Of a stretch of DNA of 64,000 bases, positions 45,201 to 53,213 are shown piece by piece; position 1 is the stretch's first letter, and every line of letters starts with the position of its first letter. Made by a program: the position numbers and the translations under genes. The DNA is from Candidatus Nitrospira neomarina (GTDB taxonomy: Bacteria > Nitrospirota > Nitrospiria > Nitrospirales > UBA8639). The stretch is from the NCBI RefSeq assembly GCF_032051675.1, contig NZ_CP116968.1, forward strand, positions 3,100,001 to 3,164,000, in the 5' to 3' direction. Under the pieces are notes generated by a model, which saw nothing but the letters and a program-made list of their open reading frames with translations, searched no databases and was not told the DNA's origin.

Positions 45201-45707
45201 GGGCTTAACGAGATCGAAAGGGGGCTTGAAAAATTTCGACTCACCGGCAATCGGATTATCCTGCCTGACGTTATGACGATGCTTGGAGAGGTTCTGTGGC
45301 ACGCGGGCCGAATCGAAGAGGCCCTCGCGGCGCTGGATGAAGGAATCCACGAGGCTACCCATCCCGACCGAAATCAGCATTTCATGGAATCTGAGCTCTA
45401 CCGTCTCAAGGCAGAGATTTTTAAACAATGTGCCGAAATTGAGGAGAACCCAAAGAACGCAGCTAAATTGTTTAACGATGCCCAAGATTCTTTCCAAGAT
45501 GCATTGGATCTTACACGTAAGCAAAAAGCCCGCATGCTGGAGATCCGAGCGGCAGTTGGTTTAGGCCGGCTGTGGCAAAAGCAGGGAAAACAGCAAAAGG
45601 CTCTCCAGATTCTCGAGAATCTCTATAACTCGTTTACCGAGGGATTGGACACGGAGGATCTCCGTGAAGCGCACATATTGATTGAGGAGTTGAGAGAATC
45701 GTCATAA
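42249..45707 (+). CDS. Class III cyclase - AAA ATPase - TPR protein, copy 2
   Basis: 1152 residues, closely similar to copy 1 over the whole length and almost identical in the first 70 residues. The cyclase domain keeps both metal aspartates (MFCDLVGST, MQFQGDGILVYF) and has LGETLNVASRIQ. The ATPase has Walker A GEPGIGKTR and Walker B FIVEDLHWVD. TPR-like helices follow to the end (GRIEEALAALDEG, GRLWQKQGKQQKALQIL). Divergence is concentrated in the TPR half, as expected if the two copies sense different partners. It is followed after 89 bp by the DUF3237 gene, which also followed copy 1 before being truncated, so the cyclase and DUF3237 proteins are a natural pair. Confidence 0.9.
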   Translation: MTFEEILDATMRLLESRKRITYGALKRQFSLDDEFLEDLKAELIKAQRVAVDEGGEVLVWTGRDDATPSPITEQGSVPSTSREGQVARQVRPSTQAERRQLTVMFCDLVGSTALSERLDPEDLRDVIGAYQETCDQAIHQFDGTIMQFQGDGILVYFGHPVAHEDDAQRGVLAALEILAELPKLNNRLQQLCDVELSMRIGIHTGLVVVGEMGRSGWLQTVALGETLNVASRIQSLTDPNTIVISEATLKLVKGFFNVQALGEHTMKGISQPINLWRVLGKSGVQSRFEAAGRRLAPLVGRENEVECLRKKWGSVREGIGQVVILEGEPGIGKTRLVEEVKEHLKHDNPTIQEYRCSPFYQHTALYPVINLLGQWLPLGQEDSAEDKLRKLEGVLNALNHYPSKAEGVALLASLLAVPLDNKYVPLTFTPETQRQKTLELLRDLLLETSPGRPVLFIVEDLHWVDPTTLDWLTMVVDQAPKTSVLVMLTSRPGFEPPWSDQANVGKISLKRLGGIDIGTVVKGVTGGKMLPPEITELVVSRTDGVPLFVEELTKSLLESGLLRQRNNEYELVGSLPLMAIPATLQDSLMARLDKLSTAKPVAQLGATLGREFSYELLHAVSPLEETTLQNALTQLEEAELLYRQGLLTQAKFTFKHALIQEAAYESLLKSTRREFHHHIAEVLENQFPSTAESEPELIGYHYTQTAHPERAIPYWQKAGQRALKRSANPEAISHLTKGLTLLQTLPEDPERDKKELMMQVGLSPAYMITKGWGAVEVEQCSKRAQALSQKLGDGQSLYAATWGLCFNYFMRGQLNVSLKTGEEVCQMAYATALPILKVGAHHAIGYSHHYRGEFTESRKHAEMGIALFNFEQERSIISLFQLSSTVALHEFCGSSKWMLGLPESGLKHVQEAIDLAEKLEHPPSIAFAYGIGCFAYHPARDFDWVENASDKVLELAKKEVFQLWDIIALMYHGWAIAMKGRLEEGLNEIERGLEKFRLTGNRIILPDVMTMLGEVLWHAGRIEEALAALDEGIHEATHPDRNQHFMESELYRLKAEIFKQCAEIEENPKNAAKLFNDAQDSFQDALDLTRKQKARMLEIRAAVGLGRLWQKQGKQQKALQILENLYNSFTEGLDTEDLREAHILIEELRESS

Positions 45708-45796
45708 CACCTGGCAATTACAGTGTAGGCCGATTACGCAAGAGGGACTGTGAGCCTTTCGAGTCAACAGACCCTTAGCCGAGAAGGGGAATGATG

Positions 45797-46672
45797 ATGC
45801 GTTACAACCACGAAGGGCTCACACTGTGGTATGGCACAGAGGACACGCCGGCACCCGAAGGGGTTGTGGAATCAGGCGACAACCTCAGTGTCATTGCAGC
45901 TGTCTCTCCGGCAAACCCAAGCAATACGGTCAGTGTCTTGTATCGTGTCGAGGAAAGTTTCGAGCGCACCGTCCGTGCGTCCTTGTTACGAAATGAACAT
46001 GGTGCAGGACGACAGTACTTCAAAGCAGCTTTTCCAAGACTCCCTCCTGGGTCGAAGGTCGAATATACCGTTATCGGCGAAAATAGTGGACGGCGGGTTC
46101 CGAACCCGTGCGCGATGACCGGTCTGACCCGTCAATTTGAAGTCCGAAGTGCCTTCGCTTCAACCTCTACCCCCGACGAAGCATCCCAACCAAATCTGGC
46201 TGAACGTCGTTTACCGTTTAGCATCGAATATCTTTCCCATTTTACGATTCATCTTGGCGGTAGCCCTCCTGAGATTATCGGAGAAACTCCGGAAGGGATT
46301 AAGGTCAATTGGTACATAAGCAGCGGTGAATTTACCGGACCAAAACTTAATGGAAAGATTAATCAGGAAGGCGGTGACTGGATGACTATTCGTCAGGACG
46401 GCGTCGGGCTCATGGATGTCCGTGCCACGCTGGAGACCAGCGATGGAGCATTGATCTTCATACACTACCCAGGCTACTTCGAATTGGGTGAGAAGGGATA
46501 CGAAAATTTTTTGAAGAAGAAGTGGCCACCCACACCACCCACAAGGACAACCCCTTGGATGATTACCTCTCACCCTAAGTACCTGTGGGTCAACCGATTA
46601 CAATGCATTGGAATCGGTCGGGTCATCATGAAAGAACCAATTTATGAATATGACCTGTACGGATTGATTTAG
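45797..46672 (+). CDS. DUF3237 protein with an added N-terminal beta domain
   Basis: About 291 residues. The C-terminal half (about 140-290) is a DUF3237 (UPF0311) domain: GGSPPEIIGETPEGIKVNWY, GEFTGPKLNGKI, GGDWMTIRQDGVGLMDVRA, FIHYPGYFELGEKGYENF, SHPKYLWVNRLQCIGIGRV. Members are small barrel proteins of unknown function. The N-terminal about 120 residues are beta-rich (SVLYRVEESFERTVRAS, PPGSKVEYTVIGENSG), like an Ig/carbohydrate-binding module fused in front; DUF3237 proteins are usually only about 150 residues. The third of three consecutive ATGs (45797) is chosen because AAGGGG lies 6-7 nt upstream and because it matches the start of the remnant at 42136. It stands just before the encapsulin-like gene. 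Confidence 0.82.
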   Translation: MRYNHEGLTLWYGTEDTPAPEGVVESGDNLSVIAAVSPANPSNTVSVLYRVEESFERTVRASLLRNEHGAGRQYFKAAFPRLPPGSKVEYTVIGENSGRRVPNPCAMTGLTRQFEVRSAFASTSTPDEASQPNLAERRLPFSIEYLSHFTIHLGGSPPEIIGETPEGIKVNWYISSGEFTGPKLNGKINQEGGDWMTIRQDGVGLMDVRATLETSDGALIFIHYPGYFELGEKGYENFLKKKWPPTPPTRTTPWMITSHPKYLWVNRLQCIGIGRVIMKEPIYEYDLYGLI

Positions 46673-46808
46673 AACTTGAAGGGCAAGTTTCGAAACCAGA
46701 CCATGGATACGAGTTCAGATTTCCGGAATAACTTTAATAGGCCAACTAGAACCATCGTCTTAATTTTATTTGTGCCCTTATTCATTATTCATGAGAGGTG
46801 AAGAAGCT

Positions 46809-47732
46809 ATGGAACAGGAAAATTTCCCTGGTCAATGGACGGAAGACCAATGGAGCCTCGTACAGCAGACAGTTCGGGATGAAGCAACCAGGGTACGCGT
46901 GGCCGCATCATTTTTGCCACGCAATGGCCCTTTGGGTTCAGATACTGATTCCGTGCCAACACAGGACTTTTTTGATAACCAGGCTAATCCCCTGCCCCTA
47001 CCAAATGGCCCCCTTAACCGCCTGGCAGTTGACGACCGAACAACACGACCGCTCACAACCATCTCCGTAAATGTTCAGATCAGAAACTCGCAAATGGCCC
47101 AACCGGACCTTTCCAGCGCTCTCAGTATGTTTCGGCGCGCCGCGAATATTATCGGACGGATCGAGGACGGTCTGATTTTTCAAGGTCAAAACTCAGTGAA
47201 CCCTTTTGATAATGGGCAATTCCCAAACCTACCCAATGTTTTCCAAGTTTCGGGCGGAGCGATATGGAGGGGACTCATTGACGCTGCAACCCGTCAAGGG
47301 TCAGGACAGCAGCCGATTGATAGTTTACGTGATCGGAATGGCACACTTGCGTATTCTCCAGATGCATTCGTGAGGGACATTACGCGGGGGATATCAACAC
47401 TAGAAGGAGGAGGATACCTAGCACCATTCGCCCTCGTTTTAGGCAACGAACTCTTTGAATTGGCCCATACGCCAACTGATTCGCTTGTGATGCCTGCCGA
47501 TCGAATCAAGCCAATTCTCAACGGTCCGTTGTTGCGTTCCAGCACGATACGACCTCTATACGGAGTTTTAATGTCCACGGCTGGTGATCCTGTTGATCTG
47601 GTATTGGCCAGCGATATCTCGGTTAAACCTGTCCAGGTTACGATGGAACCACGGTACGTGTACCGCGTGTCCCAGCGTTTTACCCTTCGCATTAAGCAAC
47701 CAAGAGCCCTTTTGGCTTTTGGGCCAGAATAG
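46809..47732 (+). CDS. Encapsulin-like shell protein (HK97 fold, linocin M18 family)
   Basis: 307 residues. Features recognised from family 1 encapsulins are an N-terminal helix with WTEDQWSLVQQTVRDEATRV leading to FLPRNGPLGSD (compare the I-T-x-x-A-W...GPLGW opening), and the backbone-helix signature FRRAANIIGRIEDGLIFQG (compare A-A-x-x-L-A-x-x-E-D-x-x-I-F-x-G). Others are GGGYLAPFALVLGNELFEL, RIKPILNGPLLRSSTIRP, GDPVDLVLASDISV and a closing LRIKQPRALLAF. About 40 residues longer than typical family 1 shells, with extra sequence near residues 45-65 and 115-160. No cyclic-nucleotide domain is inserted, unlike family 2B. The start follows GAGGTGAAGAAGCT. No DyP peroxidase, ferritin-like or desulfurase cargo gene is adjacent; the downstream genes are isoprenoid enzymes. 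Confidence 0.75.
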   Translation: MEQENFPGQWTEDQWSLVQQTVRDEATRVRVAASFLPRNGPLGSDTDSVPTQDFFDNQANPLPLPNGPLNRLAVDDRTTRPLTTISVNVQIRNSQMAQPDLSSALSMFRRAANIIGRIEDGLIFQGQNSVNPFDNGQFPNLPNVFQVSGGAIWRGLIDAATRQGSGQQPIDSLRDRNGTLAYSPDAFVRDITRGISTLEGGGYLAPFALVLGNELFELAHTPTDSLVMPADRIKPILNGPLLRSSTIRPLYGVLMSTAGDPVDLVLASDISVKPVQVTMEPRYVYRVSQRFTLRIKQPRALLAFGPE

Positions 47733-47843
47733 AATTGCCGTTTGACTCTAAAAAGGGGATGGGGAAATGGCAGAAAAAAGCACCTGCCAAACAAAAAGAA
47801 ATCATCAGCCCAAAGAAACCCCTCAAGCAAGGGAGGAAGCAAA

Positions 47844-48212
47844 ATGCCTGACCCAACTCAATCGACACAGAAACCCATTTTGAAACCTGTGCCTGACACA
47901 AAGAATGAGGGCCCTTTCCGCTACTGCCAGCGTAATAAGGGTAAGCTGGTCGTTAAAATAAGAAACCATGGAGGAGATATGCCTGGGGATCATAAAATCA
48001 AAGTAAAGATAGACTATAGACAATATGGGCAGGAAGTAGGAGAGGATTTGGAGGGACTGAAAAGCGGAGCTGAAACTAAACAACTAGAATTCAATCTCCC
48101 CAAGGAGGCCTTCGATCCAGACTGTGAGTTCGATATCAATATTTATATTGGAGAAACTTTGCACCGTACAACCGGTGGAATATGCGCTGGGGAAATTCAC
48201 TGCTCCCAATAA
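47844..48212 (+). CDS. Small CARDB-like beta-sandwich protein
   Basis: A 122-residue protein. A short Pro/Gln/Lys-rich N-terminal segment (about 30 residues, MPDPTQSTQKPILKPVPDTK) precedes one beta-sandwich domain: FRYCQRNKGKLVVKIRNHGG, MPGDHKIKVKIDY, LKSGAETKQLEFNLP, DCEFDINIYIG. The pattern (strand with V-x-N-x-G, then a G-linked strand pair, then P-x-x-C-x-F) is that of CARDB-like adhesion domains. It has no signal peptide. GGGAGGAAG lies 6 nt before the ATG. It lies 111 bp after the shell gene and is probably co-transcribed. A disordered tail on a small partner is reminiscent of encapsulin cargo design, but no known targeting peptide is recognised. Confidence 0.65.
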   Translation: MPDPTQSTQKPILKPVPDTKNEGPFRYCQRNKGKLVVKIRNHGGDMPGDHKIKVKIDYRQYGQEVGEDLEGLKSGAETKQLEFNLPKEAFDPDCEFDINIYIGETLHRTTGGICAGEIHCSQ

Positions 48213-48458
48213 TTGTAGCGGCCTTAAAATAATGGCCAATATCAAAGTCACAGAAAGCTGAAAGCAGGCCTTTTCCAGGGCGGACTGAGGGCCTCCTTGG
48301 TTTGGAAAAGCCGTTTGTACGGTACATCTTGTTAGTGAATACCCACAGCTGATGAAGTTCGAATGGTAAGGGAAAAGTGGAATCATGAGTCAAACATATC
48401 TAAGGCCTATAAAAAAACTAAACGTCAGGACTGGTTGGAAAAGTTTTCAGGTATTTAA

Positions 48459-50540
48459 ATGAGTAGGGAAATGGGCAAAAAAGTCATAATTCTCGGTGGG
48501 GGTATCGGCGGCATGAGTGCGGCCCATGAGCTGGCTGAACGAGGATTTGAAGTCGAAGTCTATGAACGACAGGAGATCCCCGGGGGAAAGGCTCGCAGCA
48601 TTCCCGTACTTGAATCCATTGATGACCGTGGGAGCCAGGGCACTCACGGGCCTGCCATTGCGAAATGGCGGCGGATGAGAGGGCATGAGTTGGGACCCAA
48701 CGAAAAAACTCCCTGGCTTCCGGGCGAGCACGGCTTTCGGTTTTTCCCAGGTTTTTACAAACACATCGTGGATACCATGGACCGGATTCCTTACGGAGAG
48801 GGAAAAGTTTCTGACAATCTGGTCAAAACCACTCAATTGTTGCTGGCCAGGGAAGGGGCAGACGAAATGGTTCTTCCCTCCCGATTTCCACAGACGCCCC
48901 AGGATATAAAATCCTCCATTAATGCTGTCCTCAAGGTGTTATCTGATGAAATTGGCGTTTCGCTGCAAGAGATGCAGCTTTTTGGAGGGCGGGTCTGGCA
49001 GATCGCGACCTCCTCCCACGAACGCCGGCTGGACGAATATGAAAAAATCGGATGGTGGGATTTTATTCAAGCCTCGCAAGGTTCCGAAGACTATAAAAAA
49101 TTCTTCGGGCACGGAATCACTCGCTCTCTCGTCGCCTCTCAAGCTAACCTTGCCAATACACGCACAATCGGGAACATCTTTCTTCAACTGGTCTTTGACA
49201 TTATTGACCCGACCATCCCAACCAGCGATCGTTTACTTAACGGACCGACGAACGCGGTATGGATTCGTCCATGGTTGAACTATTTAGAACGACGCGGTGT
49301 GAAATACCACCTGGATTGTACGGTACAGTCCATCGATTATTCCCACGGACACGTGCAGAGTATTACGGTGGAAAAGGGGGGGACAAAAACAACCGTGGCG
49401 GGCGATTATTTTGTAGCGGCACTCCCTGTTGAACGGATAGCGCCCTTAATCAACCTGAGGCTTCAAGAAGCCGACCCGCGCCTGAGCCATCTATCTGAGT
49501 TGGCAAAAAATGTTGCCTGGATGAACGGCATCCAGTTTTACATCACGCACCCGTTGCCCATTGCCCACGGCCATGTCATCTTTGTTGACACACCCTGGGC
49601 TCTCACTTCAATTTCCCAAGGCCAGTTCTGGCCTGACTTTGACTTGGCCAAATTCAGCGACGGTGATACACGGGATATTCTCTCGGTCGATATCTCCGAC
49701 TGGGAAACCGAAGGGGTGCTCTATGGGAAAAAGGCCAGCGACTGCACCCGTGACGAAATCGCCATGGAGACCTGGGAGCAACTCAAGCGCAGCCTTAACG
49801 ATATGCATGGAAGGATGGTCCTACGGGATGAAGATTTGGACCATTGGTTTTTGGATCCGGATATCCGTCGCGATCCCGAGGAAAGGAAGTTACAGGAAAA
49901 CGTCGAACCCCTTCTCGTGAATCTTAAAGATACGTGGCGTCTGAGGCCGGATGCCGTGACTGCCATTCCCAATTTATTCCTTGCGGCAGACTATGTGCGA
50001 ACTCATACCGACCTGGCCACGATGGAGGCGGCCAATGAGGCTGCCCGGAGATCGGTCAATGGCATTCTGAATCACAGTGGGTCCGGGGCCACCCGCTGTC
50101 GCGTATGGGCGCTTCATGAGCCTGAGATTCTCCTACCCTGGCGTGAATATGACCGGGCCCGGTGGGAACAGCACCTGCCCTGGGAAGACCCATTAGCCCT
50201 CATCAGTATCGCGAAACCAATTCTCGAGGTATTTGAAAAGACCGGTGCCCTATCCAGCATTGACACTCGTTCGTTCCAGCGTTTATCTGAAAAATTTGAA
50301 GTCGTCAACAGCTTGCCAGGGCTTACAAACGACAACCAAACGTCCCCAATAGAAAATCTGCTGGAGGTGACAAAGCCCGTTCACTCGATCGTCGAGGAGG
50401 TCAGGGAAATGATCCCCTCTGATGGGGGACTGACAGAATTAGGTCCAAGCTCTGGAGCACAGGACAAAGGAATGAAGGGGTGGGAAGGTGAAAGGAAGCC
50501 ACGGCAACCTGGCCGACTGCGAATCATACAAAAACAGTAG
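48459..50540 (+). CDS. FAD-dependent amine-oxidase/phytoene-desaturase-like enzyme
   Basis: 693 residues. The N-terminal dinucleotide-binding motif VIILGGGIGGMSAAHELAER is followed by an acidic strand end (VEVYERQEIPGGKA), the pattern of CrtI/HpnE-type flavoenzymes. WLPGEHGFRFFPGFYKHIVD is a conserved substrate-side motif of this subfamily. The FAD C-terminal motif is LFLAADYVRTHTDLATMEAA then NEAARRSVNGIL. About 130 extra residues follow the flavin domain. Family members desaturate or dehydroxylate polyisoprenoids (phytoene, hydroxysqualene), and the prenyl synthase 25 bp downstream fits such a substrate. The precise reaction cannot be told. An ATG four codons in has AGGGAA upstream and is an alternative start. 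Confidence 0.82.
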   Translation: MSREMGKKVIILGGGIGGMSAAHELAERGFEVEVYERQEIPGGKARSIPVLESIDDRGSQGTHGPAIAKWRRMRGHELGPNEKTPWLPGEHGFRFFPGFYKHIVDTMDRIPYGEGKVSDNLVKTTQLLLAREGADEMVLPSRFPQTPQDIKSSINAVLKVLSDEIGVSLQEMQLFGGRVWQIATSSHERRLDEYEKIGWWDFIQASQGSEDYKKFFGHGITRSLVASQANLANTRTIGNIFLQLVFDIIDPTIPTSDRLLNGPTNAVWIRPWLNYLERRGVKYHLDCTVQSIDYSHGHVQSITVEKGGTKTTVAGDYFVAALPVERIAPLINLRLQEADPRLSHLSELAKNVAWMNGIQFYITHPLPIAHGHVIFVDTPWALTSISQGQFWPDFDLAKFSDGDTRDILSVDISDWETEGVLYGKKASDCTRDEIAMETWEQLKRSLNDMHGRMVLRDEDLDHWFLDPDIRRDPEERKLQENVEPLLVNLKDTWRLRPDAVTAIPNLFLAADYVRTHTDLATMEAANEAARRSVNGILNHSGSGATRCRVWALHEPEILLPWREYDRARWEQHLPWEDPLALISIAKPILEVFEKTGALSSIDTRSFQRLSEKFEVVNSLPGLTNDNQTSPIENLLEVTKPVHSIVEEVREMIPSDGGLTELGPSSGAQDKGMKGWEGERKPRQPGRLRIIQKQ

Positions 50541-50565
50541 GAAATCCCGATAGGATTATCGAGCA

Positions 50566-51603
50566 ATGGATTCTCAAGATTACAACACATTTCTTGAACG
50601 GTTGGGTGACTACCGCCGCCGGACACTGGAAGCTCTGCAACGATCTCTCCCCGACAAAGAGCCACGTCGTTATCTCTACGCCCCGGTGCGGGAGTATCTG
50701 GAACGTTCTGGAAAAGGGCTCCGCCCTGCTCTCTGTCTTGCCACCTGTCGAGCCTTTGGTGGCCGCATCGAGGATGCCCTTGACTCGGCAGCCGCGATTG
50801 AAATGCTCCATAACGCCTTTCTCGTTCACGACGACATCGAAGACGGGAGTGATTTTCGACGCACGCATCGGACCCTGCATACGCAATATGGAGTTCCCAT
50901 CGCCGTCAATACCGGCGACGCGATGCAAGCGCTCGGCATGGGTATCCTGAGAAAAAACTACTCTACGCTGGGCCCCAAGCTGTCATGGCAGATTTTTGAA
51001 GAGTTCTACGCCATGCTGATGGAGTCGTTTGAAGGACAAGCGATTGAGCTGGGGTGGATACGAGACAATCGATGCGATATTTCCGATGAAGACTATCTCC
51101 GCATGACCTTGAAGAAAACCTGCTGGTACAGTTTTATCCATCCCTGCCGAATTGGCGCACTCATTGCCCGTCCTGAAGACAAGAATCTTGACCGGTTCAA
51201 CGCGTTTGGTCATTACCTTGGCTCGGCATTCCAGATTCAGGACGATGTGTTGAATCTGATAGGGAGTCGTCAGAAATACGGTAAAGAAATCGCCGGAGAT
51301 CTGTACGAAGGAAAGCGGACGCTCATGCTTTCTCACTTGTTTGAGAAAGGCTCTCCTGAGGAGACCGCGAAACTGAAATCCTTTCTAGCCAGGTCGCGCA
51401 ATGGCAAATATGCCGATCAAATTGACTGGGTAAGGGAGTTGATGAACACACATGGGAGCATTGAATACGCACGATCCAGTGCACGCGAACTCCGTGATGC
51501 AGCCGAACAAGCCTTTTTTGACGCGTATCACGATGCGCCGGAAAGCGAGGACAAAGCCTTCATTCAGCAAAGTCTCCATTACATGATTGAGCGATCCTCC
51601 TAA
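50566..51603 (+). CDS. Polyprenyl (geranylgeranyl/farnesyl) diphosphate synthase
   Basis: 345-residue trans-isoprenyl diphosphate synthase that condenses isopentenyl diphosphate onto allylic primers. The first aspartate-rich motif is FLVHDDIEDGSDFRR, with DDxxD and the following two arginines. The second aspartate-rich region is QIQDDVLNLIG. GKGLRPALCLATCRAFGG provides the K-x-x-R-P motif, and the chain-length region before the first motif is EMLHNAFL. Chain length cannot be read with certainty; short-chain (C15-C20) is likely. It begins 25 bp after the flavoenzyme gene without a clear ribosome site, suggesting coupled translation, and forms a unit with the FadL-like and IDI genes. Confidence 0.92.
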   Translation: MDSQDYNTFLERLGDYRRRTLEALQRSLPDKEPRRYLYAPVREYLERSGKGLRPALCLATCRAFGGRIEDALDSAAAIEMLHNAFLVHDDIEDGSDFRRTHRTLHTQYGVPIAVNTGDAMQALGMGILRKNYSTLGPKLSWQIFEEFYAMLMESFEGQAIELGWIRDNRCDISDEDYLRMTLKKTCWYSFIHPCRIGALIARPEDKNLDRFNAFGHYLGSAFQIQDDVLNLIGSRQKYGKEIAGDLYEGKRTLMLSHLFEKGSPEETAKLKSFLARSRNGKYADQIDWVRELMNTHGSIEYARSSARELRDAAEQAFFDAYHDAPESEDKAFIQQSLHYMIERSS

Positions 51604-51664
51604 TCTCCCTTTTCCCTGGAGAAACGGCTCTTGAGGCCGAGGAACCGCAAAGAAAGGAGCCCAG

Positions 51665-53029
51665 GTGAAAGACCTTTCATTAAACCCTAAAAGAATGGTC
51701 TCCCACGCCGGCTTTTTGATAAGCGCCCTCTTTTTGGCGACGCAAGGTGTCGCGTATGGTGAGGGATATCGACTGCCATACCAGGGCGCCGCAGCGGCTG
51801 GTCAAGGGGAGGCCTTTATCGCCCAGGCTGACGATGCGTCTGCCTTATATTACAATCCCGCAGGTCTTACTCAATTAAGAGGCGTTCAGGTCCAATTCGG
51901 CGCAAATTTCATTACCGGGAAATTCGAATATACCAGTCCAACGGGCCAAAAAGTCGATGGTGATCTCCGGCAATCTGTGGTCATGCCGCCCCCAAGCCAA
52001 TTTTATTTGACCGCAAACCTTAAAGACCTGGGCTTCACGGCCCTCGGGCCTCTCATAGTGGGAATCGGTTTGAACTCCCCATTTGGGCTCGGCTCAAAAT
52101 GGCCCGATGACGCCCCGTTTTCCAACATCGTAACGGAAGCCACTGTCCCCCTTCTGGATATCAAACCTACTCTGGCTTATAAGATTCATGACATGGTTTC
52201 TCTAGGAGCCGGGATGGATATTTATACATTTGCGAAGTTCATTGGTGAAGGTCAGGCTGAACTGAAAACCCAATCGACCGAAATCAATGGAACCGACACG
52301 GCCGTCGGATTCAATGTAAGTGCACTTTTAACCCCCTTGCGAAATAGCGCAGGGGACCCTCTCGTGAATTTCGGATTGGTTTACAGACACCAGGCAACGC
52401 TTCATCTGAAGGGAGACTTTCTCGTGAACGGTAAAAAGGTGGACGATGCCGAGACGACGCTCCCACTCCCATGGGTTTTGAGTGCCGGGCTCGCCGTATG
52501 GCCGATTCGGGACGCGGCTCGAGCCTGGAAAGTAGAAGTCGACGTGGATTATGTCGGATGGAGCCAATTTAAAAGTTTAGATATCCGTCTTTCCAACGCG
52601 CCAAACATTTCGCAACCCACGGATTGGGAGAACACGTTCACATTTAGCGCCGGCACCGAATACAAATGGCTCAAGCTCGCCTCACTCCCCCATTGGGAGA
52701 TTGCCCTCCGGGGAGGTTATCAACGGTCTAATTCAGCAAACCCAGCTCGCACGTTCACCCCTGCCATTCCTGATTCCAATTGGAACATCTTTGCGACCGG
52801 GCTCGGATTGAAATGCAAACGGGGATCGCACTTCCTGGGGTTCATCAGTTGCGGGGATCCTAATCCTGACTCAGGCTACCTGGAAGCCATTGTTTTGGAT
52901 CTAGCGTTTCAATGGGCTCTCTGGGAGACCCGCACCATCAATGGGAACGAAATTAGCCCTACCATCAATGGTAAGTACAAAACGAAAGACTGGTATATCG
53001 GATCGTTCAGTATTGGTCTGATTTTTTAA
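51665..53029 (+). CDS. FadL/OmpP1/TodX-family outer-membrane channel
   Basis: A 454-residue outer-membrane barrel for hydrophobic compounds. A signal peptide (about residues 13-31, GFLISALFLATQGVAYGEG) is followed by the family N-terminus YRLPYQGAAAAGQGEAFIAQ and ADDASALYYNPAGLTQLRGV, the hatch/NPAG motif. IGLNSPFGLGSKWP and a beta-barrel to the end (WYIGSFSIGLIF, aromatic C-terminus) complete the pattern. It starts with GTG at 51665, with AAAGGAG 6-7 nt upstream. FadL proteins carry long-chain fatty acids or hydrocarbons across the outer membrane. Placed among isoprenoid genes, it may import or export a lipid or terpenoid, which is inference. Confidence 0.9.
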   Translation: MKDLSLNPKRMVSHAGFLISALFLATQGVAYGEGYRLPYQGAAAAGQGEAFIAQADDASALYYNPAGLTQLRGVQVQFGANFITGKFEYTSPTGQKVDGDLRQSVVMPPPSQFYLTANLKDLGFTALGPLIVGIGLNSPFGLGSKWPDDAPFSNIVTEATVPLLDIKPTLAYKIHDMVSLGAGMDIYTFAKFIGEGQAELKTQSTEINGTDTAVGFNVSALLTPLRNSAGDPLVNFGLVYRHQATLHLKGDFLVNGKKVDDAETTLPLPWVLSAGLAVWPIRDAARAWKVEVDVDYVGWSQFKSLDIRLSNAPNISQPTDWENTFTFSAGTEYKWLKLASLPHWEIALRGGYQRSNSANPARTFTPAIPDSNWNIFATGLGLKCKRGSHFLGFISCGDPNPDSGYLEAIVLDLAFQWALWETRTINGNEISPTINGKYKTKDWYIGSFSIGLIF

Positions 53030-53213
53030 TGACTTATACACATTCTGCACACCACCAGTATATGGAATTGGTTCGCGTTGACTAAGGCTACATTCTTCCA
53101 AAAAGTACTCGGTGTAAATTTATCTGTATCGTTGTGGAATGCCTTGCAATTGTCTAAGCTCAGGAGGAGATTCGACATCAAACTCATTTGAAAATGGAAA
53201 TGACGGATACCAC

